Shown here: positions 33,686 to 45,583 of the stretch, one piece after another
How positions within the stretch are numbered: position 1 is the first letter of the stretch
Layout: each line of letters opens with the position of its first letter
Assembly (NCBI GenBank): GCA_020736575.1
Contig: JAGPYM010000046.1
Span: 124,001-188,000, forward strand
Direction of reading: 5' to 3'
DNA: 64,000 bases
DNA from: Thelonectria olida
Lineage: Eukaryota > Ascomycota > Sordariomycetes > Hypocreales > Nectriaceae
Position numbers and translations under genes: made by a program
Notes under the pieces: model-generated
The model's input: the letters and a program-made list of their open reading frames with translations, nothing else
Told to the model about the DNA's origin: nothing
Databases searched by the model: none

Positions 33686-34640
33686 TTAGCTTTTAATATA
33701 ACTTAGTAATACTTATTTATTATAAATATATTATTAAATATAATATTATACTTATTTACTATTTAGTTTCTAATATTTTAATCTTTTTACTAATATAAAC
33801 TTAATACCTTTTAATTTTTACTATTAAAAATTAATTAAATTATTATATATAATATTATTTATATACGTTTTAATTTTAATATAATTTTAAAATCCTTAAA
33901 TAGTAATATAAGCTTTAATTAATATTTTAACTATTTAAATTATATTTAATAATTATATTTTAATTTTATTTTCTTTTTAAAAACTAGTAAAAAAAAGTGT
34001 ACTTTTTTTAATAAACTATTAATTAATTAAATATTATAACTTATTATTAAAACTTTTAATTTATTTATAAAAATTTTATACTATTTATATACTTTTATAA
34101 GAAGCTATATTTTTATAAAACAGTTAGTATTTTTAAGCTTCTTTTTTAAATATTTAAATTTATACTTTTTTAATATACTTTTATATGCTACTTATAAAGC
34201 TTAGTACTAGCTTAAAGAAATAGTAAAATAATTTATTTCTTTTTTTAAGTTTATTATAATATTTAAAAGCTTTATATTATTTAAATTAAAAGTACCTTAT
34301 ATATTATTAAATTATTTTTTTAAATTAGTAAATATTTATAAAAGATTTTAAATAAAATTATTAATATTTATATTAGGCTAGCTAGTATTATATATTTATT
34401 TTTAAAAGGAGGCTAATTTTATTATTATTTTAAATTAGTTAAAAAATATTATAAGCTAAGCTAAGTATAATAAGTAGCTTTAAGTTAAATATTTTAATAA
34501 TATTAACTAAACTACTATTATAATAATAAAGCTAATAAATAAGAAAATAAATAGTAAAGCCTTATAAACCCTTACTAAAGCCCCATTTTATCTAAAGAAA
34601 GTTGCTTTATATAGCTGAGTTAAATCTTTATAAGCAATGG

Positions 34641-35296
34641 GTTAACTTATGCAGCTTGCAGAGGGATGATTGGCCGTCAGGTTGTGCGATTGAGGCTGCG
34701 GCGAATCACTGCATAATTGATTAGGCAACTCAACTTTGCCTCAGGCCCGAAAACAAGGAGGAAACCAGAGATGGGGTAGAGACGATCCCATGTCTATGCC
34801 GTGAGAGTGTATCCTCTGAAGCATAGGTACCGTGATACCAAAGGCCAACCCCAATAGTCTCATCATAGGCCAGGCGTTGGATGGTGGCCCCGATGAGAAT
34901 ATTGACTGGAATCTAAGCGCCACAAGTGGCTCCAAACCAGATATGATATCATCCCAGGAATTGGTTGTGGGTTCAGGATGATAAAACCTGTCACCCGTAA
35001 AGACTCACAGAGCAATCAACTAGCCGAGATCGTCCTATAAGGCATAGAGATTGCGTTGCTACGCTTGTTGCTACGAGGTGGGGCTTTATTCAACCTGACC
35101 TTGACCAACATTCTTTCAAGAGCCAGACAAGTCAAATCGTAGATCCAGGAGAGCTTCCGAGTGTTGAAAAATGCATTGATTCTTTGGGCCTGAACATACA
35201 GACATAGGGTTCTATGCTGCCTCTCTCGCTTCCATCTTGCCTATAGCAATTTGTTTCCATACCACCTTCTCGAAACTAACTCGTCAACCCAAGTGT
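34641..35296. other. Intergenic region, no gene seen
   Basis: Transition from AT-rich to balanced composition. Only shadow ORFs occur. It holds the 3' flank of the membrane-protein gene. Confidence 0.45.
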
Positions 35297-37621
35297 CTAG
35301 TAGTATTCCTCGTTCTTCTTGAGTCTTTCCATCCCTGGTTGCTCCTCACTAAATACCAGAGACACACAGTCCGAAGACGTCGCCATGACAGTTACACCCT
35401 GACTCCACAGGTCTTTATCAACAACCTCTGCTCCCTGGTGCTTCAACTCAGGCGGCGGAGGTGATGCCCACGCCAAGGCAACCAGGTTTTGCACATCCCC
35501 CCATGGGCGGATAAACCTAGCACCCGAGAAGAAACTAATGATATAGTACGTCAGCAGGATTCCCAGGTATGTGGCGATAACGACCTGGGCAAACACCATC
35601 GGCGGCCCTGGCTGCCCGTAGCCGTAGCCGTACTGCTTCGCCGCAAAGTCAACCGTCACTAGCTTCTCCTTGATGCGCGTTTCCAGATCGGCCAAGTTCT
35701 TCCATGTAACACCGTTCAAGGGCCTGAGCGGGGATGGTCCATGAGGCCAAGTCATTGATCCGTTTTTAAACATGCGATACTTGAAAGCGTTTGGGCCCTC
35801 CTGGACGAACAGCCGATCAACGGCATAGCTCTCGTCCGTCTTGCCCTCTGAAAGAAGCATGAATAGCGGCGTGCTCGCACCGGTGCGCGCGATAGCATCT
35901 GCAATAATAGAGCCAGTGAGCTTCTCAATAACTTGTGCCACTTTATAATCGGGCTCTGCGTCGCCTTCAAAAGTGCTTCCAGGACCAAACACGTCTCTTT
36001 CGTCAAATTTCAGCTTCATAGCAGTAATGAGCTTTCCAATGTTATACTGGCCGTCAATCTTCTTAAGAAATAGGGACCCGTAGTTTTTCCCAGCGGCAGT
36101 CTGACCGCTCGTGAGTGCCACGTCAATAACGGATAACCACGACTTGTCTATATTAATGACGGGTCCAACCGCGCTGTCACGTTTCCCATTGTCTGAGTCG
36201 TTTTTCTTAGCAAAGACGCCAAGGTCGGTAATGTTGGTCTCAATGTATTCAGTGTTGGACGGGTCGACATTCGGGATGGAGGGGATCCAATGTGCCATAT
36301 AACTGCAGCCAACAACACGCTGCCCCCCTATATCACCATTGGAATATGGCAGATTGGCCGCGAACACCAAAGTTGAAATATTCTGAGACTCTCCCAAGTG
36401 GTAGTTTGAGTTTGTTGTCCTAATTGTGTACGACATTGTCTCGTTTTCGTAGAGAGACTCGCGGTCAATAGTCCACAACTTGAGTTCATCTTTGAGTCGG
36501 TGGCAGATGCCTCCCGGTGACTCCCCAAAACATTCCAGCTCTTCAAACGGTATTGCCAGGTTCTGAAGCGAGTTTTCATCTAGTGAGCTGTTCCAGACGT
36601 TGCACTTTGCTTGAACCAGGGGTTGATAGTTGGCAGATGATTCTGTCAGTTCAAACTTCCACCGTTCTGTTTGGGAAATTGCCCCGACATCCCTAGATCG
36701 AACGAATGATTTGAACTGTCCCATGGTCTTTGTAACCAATGCTGTAGGACTGGTCACCCATGTCCCCGTGCTGTTATCCGGGTGCATGTCTAAGCGACGG
36801 CTCACAGTTCCTGATGTATCCTGGAATGTGATATTATTTAACAAGCCAGAATACTCCCATCCCGCAGCCCAGGTATAGATCTCGTCAAATCCAGCGGCTG
36901 CACAATCGTATTTGTAGCTGCCTACGGCAGCGAGGCAGTACTGGTTGAATTTCCAGCGGTCGACTGTGAAGTTGCGGGGCCAAATCCAATCCTCGACCGC
37001 GTTGTAATAGATTGGTGCTGTAATCTTGGAGAAGGCAGCCGGCAGCGGAAACCAGTTCAATTGGGGAATGATGAGAATGGCAGAGGCTGGGCCGATAAGG
37101 ACTGAGAGTAGGGTATTGCCCATGAGAAAGACGGCGAGAGCAACTATCTTCCATTCCTTGGCTGTCATTCGCCACACTGATCTCCAGTTGACGTAGCCAA
37201 ATCCTCTCCCGAATTGACTGTTGAAGAGAAAAGAAACATCACCAACGCGGTAGGGACCAGAGATGAATCCAAAGGGAAGCGAAGTATCGATAAGGGTCCG
37301 TTTGAACGCTTTCAGTGTGATGGACGCCAAAGAAGCCACAACTGCAAGTTCGTAGACCTTGGCTGCAAATTGAAGCCAATTGAGAATATTATTGGATGAG
37401 GTGCGATAGCCGGCGATAGTGAGTCCGCTCTCGGGAAACCAGTATGTCTTGTCGTAGCTGAGCCAGAGAAGGACCACGGAAAAGCCGACGATGATGGAGT
37501 GAATGAATAGCTTGAACAGAGAATGGGCTATATTGGATAACCGCTGGTGCCATGCCAACCCTTTCCACTGCCATTGGCTCTGGATGACTCGGGTGGGCTT
37601 GGAAGACGGCGAGTACGCCAT
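35297..37621 (-). CDS. Large uncharacterised fungal membrane protein
   Basis: A single 774-residue ORF from ATG 37621; upstream in-frame codons reach only a TTG. Three N-terminal hydrophobic segments are visible: LFIHSIIVGFSVVLLWLSY, VYELAVVASLASITL and IVALAVFLMGNTLLSVLIG. A ~500-residue extracytosolic domain with many N-glycosylation sequons and paired Cys follows. One C-terminal helix (VVIATYLGILLTYYIISFF) precedes a short cytosolic tail. This topology is common in Sordariomycete proteins of unknown function, which are often multi-copy. No enzymatic motif is evident. A surface or plasma-membrane role is inference from topology alone. Confidence 0.8.
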   Translation of the reverse strand: MAYSPSSKPTRVIQSQWQWKGLAWHQRLSNIAHSLFKLFIHSIIVGFSVVLLWLSYDKTYWFPESGLTIAGYRTSSNNILNWLQFAAKVYELAVVASLASITLKAFKRTLIDTSLPFGFISGPYRVGDVSFLFNSQFGRGFGYVNWRSVWRMTAKEWKIVALAVFLMGNTLLSVLIGPASAILIIPQLNWFPLPAAFSKITAPIYYNAVEDWIWPRNFTVDRWKFNQYCLAAVGSYKYDCAAAGFDEIYTWAAGWEYSGLLNNITFQDTSGTVSRRLDMHPDNSTGTWVTSPTALVTKTMGQFKSFVRSRDVGAISQTERWKFELTESSANYQPLVQAKCNVWNSSLDENSLQNLAIPFEELECFGESPGGICHRLKDELKLWTIDRESLYENETMSYTIRTTNSNYHLGESQNISTLVFAANLPYSNGDIGGQRVVGCSYMAHWIPSIPNVDPSNTEYIETNITDLGVFAKKNDSDNGKRDSAVGPVINIDKSWLSVIDVALTSGQTAAGKNYGSLFLKKIDGQYNIGKLITAMKLKFDERDVFGPGSTFEGDAEPDYKVAQVIEKLTGSIIADAIARTGASTPLFMLLSEGKTDESYAVDRLFVQEGPNAFKYRMFKNGSMTWPHGPSPLRPLNGVTWKNLADLETRIKEKLVTVDFAAKQYGYGYGQPGPPMVFAQVVIATYLGILLTYYIISFFSGARFIRPWGDVQNLVALAWASPPPPELKHQGAEVVDKDLWSQGVTVMATSSDCVSLVFSEEQPGMERLKKNEEYY

Positions 37622-38470
37622 GGTCAGCCCGGCGGGTGATGAAACGAGTTTCAATCTTCTGGAATAATCTCGAGAGGATGATATATTCAAGAAAAGGTTC
37701 GAATAGGGGACCTCTCAGTCTACCTACATAACGGCACTCTCTCCGTCCTTTATCTACCGCCGATTGGGATCCAAGCCGGATGCCTCTAAATGTGGCAAAG
37801 TGAGCTCCAACCACTTGCATTCCTAATAGTAAAATGCCCTGCGCCACCTAAAGCCTCTATTCGTCAGTGTGCCTCTTATCTTTCAACTCAATGCAACCAA
37901 CAAGCAAATCGGAGACTTTACCATGTTTGGGGGCCGCCCAGCTGAGGGCATACGCAAGAGTGCGCCTCGTACAATGAAGGACAGGGCTAATTTTAAGCAT
38001 CTTTCGACGCCAATGACGACAACATGTTAATCCCTCAGGAGCTAATGCAATGACATGGGGCTAATAATGGCAGCGCCTGGGTCAGTCACCCCCCCAGCCT
38101 CAATATGATTCCATACCCTAATCTTCAGCAGAGAGGCGCAGATCCCTCAGCGCCGACGTACGATTAACCCTCTGGATACACCGCGGCCCGAACCGTGAGC
38201 TTATTCACAAGGACGATTCGACATTCGAAATTATTAATCATGAAATCAGGTAATAGACAAGAGCTACTAAGGTATAAAAAGCAGTCACCTGGGTATAGTA
38301 TATGTCCTACCCTACGGCATAATTTTGCGCTCTTTAGACGATAATAAATAAATAAATGGGTGGTATAAAATGTTAATCTTGTGTATTTATCTTAAAACAG
38401 TACAAATGCATGGGCTTCACTTGGATATGCTCTAAAGAAAGCATTGCATAATAACATAGATAATATGTGA
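37622..38470. other. Intergenic region, no gene seen
   Basis: Promoter side of the membrane-protein gene. It includes a short A/T-rich stretch at about 38330-38400. No supported ORF. Confidence 0.4.
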
Positions 38471-38883
38471 CACAAGGAACTGCTGGGAATCGCCACCAAC
38501 AGCAAGAACGGCTTTTATGCCATTCTCTACCCTGCAGACCAATTTCGGTGGGCCGGCAAAAGGTCCGCTGATTTACGCATCGTCGCTTCACCGAAACGCC
38601 AGTTGGATGTCAGCTCGGATATCATCTTCAATGCCGAAGCCAAGAGGTTCGTTGACCTCGTTATCGGAGGCGAAATTGCAGAAGAAAATGCGAATTCAAG
38701 GTTCTCGTCAAGGCAATTACGCCCGTCCTTGACGGCGCCGCAATTAGAGGCCTCACAGAGGATGCAGCCCCTCCAGAAGTCACATTCCTTGTGGGCGAAA
38801 CAGGTGGCGAAACAGTAGTAAACGCAATTATATCAGCCAAAAGCCAGTCACGACTATTTAATATCTTCTCTTCCCGAAATTGA
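38471..38883 (+). pseudogene. Unrecognised coding-like remnant, frameshifted
   Basis: One plus-strand frame reads GIATNSKNGFYAILYPADQF up to about 38700. A second frame then continues KVLVKAITPVLDGAAI and on through FLVGETGGETVV to a stop near 38883. Both halves have fungal-style codon use, and together would make about 135 codons. There is no ATG at the start and no family recognised. It overlaps the 3' end of the minus-strand GH79 gene, so it may be a relic exon of a lost gene. Confidence 0.35.
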
Positions 38884-40614
38884 CTAATGCAATTGAAGAT
38901 GCTGGCAGGTTGAACGAACCCCCCTTAACTTCTTTCACCCCAACTTTACCCTCAGGCTTACCGGAAAGAGTCTCAAAGCTTTGTCCAGCCCAAGTTCTAT
39001 AGCAGTCAGAATGATATAGTGATATGAAACTCAACAATCACTTACATGTTGGAATAAGCATTAGTCCTCTCTGACACTAGCAGCTTCACAGATGCTGGGC
39101 GGTCTGCACCTAGACCGTTGAGATAGACATTAATGCTCGGCTTCTCACCCTCACCAAGGTACACTTGCGTATTCAGAACCACAAGTCGCGTTAGTTGTTT
39201 ATTCTCCCAAATGCCGTATGCTGTCAGTGTCAGGTTGGACGTTGGGATCTCGGCAATATAAGCCTTGCCGGATTTTCCGATGGCCTCATTAACAACCAAG
39301 AAGGCATGATAGGAGGGTAAGATATGAGGATGAGTAATGTTGAGTCCGTCATCAGATTCACCTGTTGGTTGAATAGCGTTATACCGGAAACCCACACCGT
39401 GGTGAATGTGCATTCGTTCAATGCCTAGCGAGGCTCCAAGAAGCATCCAGTCTGCCATCCAGATTGCGGCTTCAACTGTGTTGCTAAGACCTGGTTGACC
39501 GTGGCTATATTGGATTAGTCGTCATGATATCCATATTTTTAAACTTCAGCGTACTTGGCATATGAGTTTGTCTCGCCCTGAGGTTGTGTTAGGAATCGAT
39601 TCATAAAACATAGTTTGGTGTAGTGCTCACTAGAGAATATTTCAATCCCGTAGACCGAACCGCACGGATCCCGCCCGCCTTCGCAGACATATTACCACGC
39701 ACAGCAAGTTTGTTCATTAACTCTCCAGGCCGGACAACACGATCAGGGCTGAAACCACCGGAGTAAGAGTGCTCAGTGAATTGTGAAGTCTTGCGTTTGA
39801 TGTCTTGATCGTCCAATAACCCTGCTTCGAGTGGTCCTTCGGGAGTCCATTCCGGTGCATTAAATCCAGTCAGAGCACCGGGTGAAAGAGTGGGCTGGTC
39901 GTCTGAATCTGCCCGGCCGAATTCAATCTCCTTACTTATGGCCTTCGCGAATTCTACCCAGGTTGTTGTGTAGTTGAGCGGATTCCATTCGTCCCCGTAC
40001 GGCCCAAAAACAGGTGTTCGAGTCGGGCCGTAGAAATCAGGCTCGTTACCGATTTCAACATTGACAAGCTTGACATGCTTGGTCAAATGAGAACGGTCCC
40101 CTTGGAATGCTTCGGCCAAGAGACGAGCCTGAGCCACCGTCTCCGTTTTATTTAGAGACTTCAAGTTGAGACCCCACATAAAGGGAGTACCGGGAGGGAG
40201 GTTGCCTGACAGGGCGTAGAAGTCGCGCCCAATAAAAATATGATCGGCTTCAGGATTGGGGACGTTCTTAGAAGGCGGGGGAAAGGTTGAGTTCATAACT
40301 TTGACGTTAAGATCAACACTGGCCCTATCCTGAGAATTGGCTCCGACACGAAGAAATGGCATATGGCCAGTCCTCTCTCCAAGATTGTGCAGAAGCTGGT
40401 TGAAGTATTCGTTTGGTTTTCCCAGCTCCTTGCCAGCCCAGTCTGGCCAACGGTCCATCTCCAGACTGAAGCCAGCGAGGTGAGGGGAGAGTTTCTCCGC
40501 CCATTCTGGCTTCTTCGTTGGCAATTGCAAGATGAAGTTATACTGATTTTCAGCCGCGTAAGATTGAGTAGCGGCATGGGAGGCAAGTAGTCCGTGAACA
40601 AGGTGGTTGCGCAT
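38858..40614 (-). CDS. GH79 beta-glucuronidase-type glycoside hydrolase, secreted (4 exons)
   Basis: The model joins 40614-39631, 39577-39555, 39504-39046 and 38996-38858, giving 534 residues with consistent phases. The start is the ATG at 40614 (upstream frame only TTG), with a signal-like N-terminus (MRNHLVHGLLASHAATQSYA). The TIM-barrel acid/base Glu sits in VEIGNEPDFYG, and the nucleophile Glu in GETNSYA. The latter is carried by a 23-nt micro-exon. The third and fourth exons give the C-terminal beta-sandwich domain with LSNTVEAAIWMADWML, HHGVGFRYNAIQ and TWAGQSFET. GH79 enzymes remove glucuronic acid or 4-O-methyl-glucuronic acid from glycans such as arabinogalactan. It is divergent from an MFS sugar-type transporter 1.76 kb away. 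Confidence 0.88.
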
Positions 40615-42372
40615 TTTGAGTTTCCGTGACCTCGGGCTGTTATATCTCAAGGAAGTAGAGAGAAAAGATGCCTAAAAAGAAGTCTGTTTCCTGGAAACCA
40701 TTAAGTGAATACTGACGCTTCTTATTCACTTCGGTGGGGGAGTTCGCAGGCCAAAAGTGATGAGAGCTCCTGGCGCGATTCTCTCCGAGAATTCAGGTGG
40801 CACTGTAACGAGGTTCTCAACTCCTCGTGCGGGGAACCATGCAAGTTCAGGTTGAAGTTATCCTGATGTGGCTACTGTGCAATAATCACGAGGCCATGTT
40901 GTCTGGAGGCGCTGGTTTGCGGACACGGCCACTTGCACGCAGATACGAACTTGATCTCTCGACCCACCCCAAAGGCTTAATACCACCGCAGTCACCCCGA
41001 ATCCACCGGACATTTTCGTACAGCTCAGGTCGACATTGCTACTTCCAGTCGCGCGTAACATGGCAAGATGTCCTAGGGTCGCGCAAAGAGTGTAGGAGAC
41101 GAATCGGAGACCTGTCCGAAACTATGATTTATAATCTAATCCGAGAAGTAATGGCATAGCAGTGCGCTCTACGCAATAGATCTGTGGCTCAATCATCTAA
41201 TTTATCTCCTCAGTTTATCAAGTGAAGTCGACCACGATGATCTCCGACGATCGAGAGCAATTGGTAAAGTTGAAACAAGTAGGAGGAAGAAACAAACCTC
41301 TAGGAGACAGCCTATCATGACTATTAGTTGAAGTAATAATGAAATTTGGTCTGGCTTCTCATACAACCCTCTGCCCAGACTTGTTTGCGACTAACTCCCT
41401 GCACTGCAACCAAGGGTTGCCTCATCATGTGATGACAAGGATAAACCGTACGACACACCGTGACACTCAACGCATTTTTCAGTCATCTACTAGCCTCAAT
41501 TTTAGAAAGATTTGCCATTACTAGGGTGGGCTTACCTTTAATAGCGATTTCATTCACCGGGCGAGCCGAGGACTTATCTATACGATCTATACGCGTATTG
41601 AGTGCGTATTGATGAGACAAATGATGAAGCTGAGCCGTCTATTACGACATCTTGCAGCCTTAGCGGTACGACTGATGCGAATCAATGTCAATCTTGGCCC
41701 CCCATGGGGAAAACCCTGGTAAGATGCAGGGAAGATTAGTTGACACTAACTGCCTCCCCATGGAGTAAAGAGCTGGGGATGAGGAGCCCCCCGAATACAG
41801 CACCCTTTTTGCAACTCACGTATCGGTCAGTTACCCGTGTTGACACGTCATTTCAATAGTGTCTGCACTGTTTAGCCAATACAGGATTATGTGTTCTCCC
41901 ACGCTTGATCGGCAAGGTTGCCGGATCTCCCCTCCCTCCAGACCGTTGATAAAATCTCAGCACGGGTTTCTCCCACTTCGGGACGTGTAAAATCCTTGTG
42001 TTGATCCAACCCATCGGTCATGTCTCCGACAATGCCTCTTCTTTCAAGTTAGTGGTTGCAGCTCGACGGAGCCGACATCGCGTGAGGAGTCGAGACCAGC
42101 ACCAGGATGTAAATCATGTGGTATTACAGCAGCTCCATGCCAATGGAGGTTTTCTAGGTAGGCAGTATAGCTAGTTAACAACCTAGGGCTTATGTGTTCA
42201 AGTTTAAACATATATATTAGCTCCTGTCGCCTCCTCGTTTGTTCCCCCGGTTTCTGATTCATAATAAGATTGTCTTCGCGTTTAAACAGCCCTAGGCGAT
42301 GAAACTTTGCCATCACTTTATATATCCTCACACTTCGAAGTTCCTTCGCATTATCATTGCATATCAATCGCC
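40615..42372. promoter_or_regulatory. Divergent intergenic region between GH79 and transporter
   Basis: 1.76 kb with no supported gene. It serves as promoter for both neighbours. Two CCCCATGG-type words and CCCCACTTCGG-like motifs occur, but I cannot assign regulators. Confidence 0.4.
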
Positions 42373-44503
42373 ATGGGTGTTTTACCTCTACTTCTCCGCA
42401 CCATTGTACGCAACGATGCGATGCGTGACGACCCCGAAGAGATTTATGGCTGGAGGGTCTTTGCCCTTGTTTTCTCTGCCTGCTTTGGCGGTATGCTGTT
42501 CGGTTGGGAGACTGGTGCTATTGGAGGCGTTCTCGCTATGGACGCTACCCAGGAACGTTACGGCTACGTTGATTTCTCCAAGGGCGCAAAAACCACTCAA
42601 GATCAAAACATCGTTTCAACTCTCCAATGTGGCTGTTTTTTAGCCTGCCTCCTTACATCCTGGATCACCGACAAATTTGGTCGGAAGTGGTGTTTGATTG
42701 GGACTGGAGCGCTCACAATTATCGGCGTTGTCTTCCAAGCTGGATCGACTGGAAACGGATCGCTCGCTATCATGTATGTTGGCAGGTTTATTGCTGGACT
42801 GGGTGTGGGAGCTGCCTCGAGCCTCGTGCCCCTCTATGTGTCTGAGTGTGCACCACGTGCCATCCGGGGTGGCCTCATCGGTAAGTTGCTATCTGGCTTT
42901 AGTTGGTCTCCGATTTCACGCACTTACATCCTTGACAGCCTTTTACCAGTTATTTATCGTTACCGGCGTTATGCTGGCTTTCTGGTATGCATATATTGGG
43001 TTTCATTCACGGACGAAAACCTTTGTCTGACCAAACTTATCCAGGGTCAACTACGCAAGTCTCCTACATTTGAGCGGCCGAGCCGTTTATACTATCCCAC
43101 TTGCCCTCCAAGCACTTCCTGCAGTGTAAGTATTGCTCTTTATAATGCGGTGGACTGGGACTGAGAAAATAGTCTCCTTGTTCTGGGCATGCATTCTTCC
43201 CCTGAAAGGTGAGTAGTTCGCACATATCCTATCATTCAAATCTCCTCATAAGATAATAGCCCTCGATGGTGTGCCAGGCAGGATGACTGGGAGCAGGCTA
43301 CATCTATTCTAGTTAACTTACGAAGGTAACACAAGCCGTCAGTATTCTAAAGAATTTACTAATGCTCTCAGACTGCCGGCAACCTCTGAATACATTCAAA
43401 GCGAAATTCAGGAGATGGTCGAGCAATTACGAGCAGAGCGCCTGGCCGTTGGAGAAACAACCGCTCTCACACTTCTCAAAGAGATGGCTATTATACCAGG
43501 AAACCGGAAGCGTGCTATCATTTCAATCATGTTGATGATATGCCAACAAATGACTGGAGTAAACGCAGTTGTAAGTCACCCTGGAATCCGAAGACTATCT
43601 CGTGAAACTGACCACACCGCGAGAAGAATTATTATGCTCCGCAGATTTTCAAGAACCTTGGAATGACTGGAACAGAGACATCGCTCTTGGCTACTGGAGT
43701 TTATGGTATTGTTAAAGTCGTAGGCTGTGCGATCTTTCTAGTCTTTGCAGCCGACTCCCTCGGCCGACGGAGAAGCTTGCTCTGGACGAGCTTGGCTCAG
43801 GCAGTCGTCATGTTCATCATCGGCATATATGGACGAGTAGAGCCTCCAATCGCGGGAAAGCCAGTAAGAATAAACCCCTGAAGATGTATGGGCCCTATTA
43901 ACAAATCCACAGATTTCGGCCTTCGGATACGTCGCGATTACCTGCATTTACCTCTGGGCAGCGTGAGTAATCAGGATGCTAGCTATACGCAGGTATTTAC
44001 TTGCTAATTACATCTGCAGCTTTTACCAATTTGGATGGGGACCATGCTGCTGGATTCTCATTAGCGAGATCCCAACTGCTCGTCTCCGAGCAATCAATGT
44101 TGCCACCGGTGCCGCAACTCAATGGCTATTCAACTTTATCATTGCGCGAAGTGAGTCATAACAATACAAAAAAACATCTTGAGAGAGTATGCTGATAGTG
44201 TGTAGCTGTTCTGACAATGCAGGCGACAATGGGCCAAGCTGGATACGTGCGCATTACCGTCCCTTAGGTCAGATGAAAAGAGTGCATGCTAACATGAGAT
44301 GTTAGGGAATGTTCTTCATGTTCGGATCTTTTTGTGTCTTGATGGGGGCTTTTGTATGGTTTTTTGTTCCTGAGACCAAGGGCCTTAGTCTTGAACAGAT
44401 GGATGAGTTATTTGGTGTTATGGCATCTGAGAAGCAGCATGATACTGAAGCGCAAGGACCTGAAGCTCAGAGCATTCGCGAAGACGGCGAGCGTAAGCTG
44501 TAA
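42373..44503 (+). CDS. MFS sugar/quinate-type transporter (11 exons)
   Basis: Exons: 42373-42880, 42939-42984, 43045-43125, 43173-43208, 43260-43325, 43372-43570, 43627-43863, 43913-43962, 44020-44150, 44206-44246 and 44306-44503, giving 530 residues. The ATG has a good context (GCCATGG). Sugar-porter signatures appear in order: [38 protein letters not shown], the SPRW loop after helix 6, [42 protein letters not shown] and [15 protein letters not shown]. These put it among fungal sugar/quinate H+ symporters (12 helices, plasma membrane). All eleven exons keep frame, so it looks functional. Next to a GH79 enzyme, import of a released sugar acid or sugar is a reasonable inference. Confidence 0.9.
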
Positions 44504-45583
44504 GGTATTAAGCTATTAGGAAAGTGTGGTGGAGTATGTTAAACGCGAGCTGGTTTGGAGCAGTGTAGTACTTCTACGTGATCAGGCACTATAACTGTCG
44601 AACAGAAGGCATATGCTGGGATCAAGGGTCTTATGATGGACAGCAGATCTTTCAGGGGCGGACACTTAACAACAACACACAAGTTGAATGTACTGATTTG
44701 GATCAATGGACCGAATACAAGTACTGTCTGACAGCAGCCTGATAGATCTTGGCACTGTGGATCACTGTCGTGTATTTTGCTTGTAAGTAGGGCTCTGTTC
44801 ACAACTGTGCGTCCGTGATTACAATCAAAATCAAGAATGTCGCAGCTGAAAGACGAGTTGAGAGCGTGTGCCACACTCTCTCGGACGAAGAAAAGGGGTA
44901 TGTTGAGTTGACAAGAACGTTGAACAATTCGCAATCAGTGTAGGAATGGAGGGTTTATGGAAACAGAGGCAGCGCTTTTGATTGGATGCCTTTTTAAACT
45001 GAATGCTTGGGTTCTTGCCTGTTTGTTTGTTGATCTCTGGATTCCTCTATGTTGCAGCGGACGAAAAGCTATGCGGCATTGTCAAGCACATGGGGCTCAC
45101 AGCAAACGATGCCGACCATATTTGTTGGAGTTTTGGGCTTGTTTTTTCAGGTCAACCTGCATCCCCACGTCCCTGGTCCGTTGATCATTCTCAGCATCCT
45201 CAGTACACACACCTCACACCCACACAAACTTCACTAAACACGAGACGACAAGACACCACAAGACTTAGGCTTGTTTGAGCCTGGTTGGATTTGATGTGGA
45301 TAAAAAAGACTCGATTTGAATTTGAATTGATTTGAGCACATTTGGATTTATTTGGATTCAATTGAATTCACTTATTTGTTGACATGCCTGGCAAGGCTTC
45401 TACCGAAAGCAAGGAGACAGGAGGAGCAAGAAACCGAGACATGGCGGAGACCCGGAGGTAAGGCTTCCTTGCTAGTTGGGGTGACTGCGATATTAACAAC
45501 ACCAATAGAGTTGGCCGCTATGGCCCTCGAAGAAATGACCCCTTGCACGCGACGCTTTCTGCCTCTAGATGGTCCGGCTGGAG
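44504..45583. other. Intergenic region, no supported gene
   Basis: Short ORFs only. Near 45300-45370 the plus strand has tandem GATTTGAATTTGAATTGATTTG-like A/T-rich words, a simple degenerate repeat. Confidence 0.4.

Larger units (their letters stand above)
30670..34640. repeat. Second RIP-like AT-rich block
   Basis: About 4 kb of A/T-dominated sequence containing R1, R2 and an intact solo LTR-like element, all shared with the first block. It is more patchily mutated than the first block and has GC-bearing islands at 30.81-31.15, 32.3-32.8 and 33.43-33.65 kb. No intact ORF is present. Confidence 0.8.
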
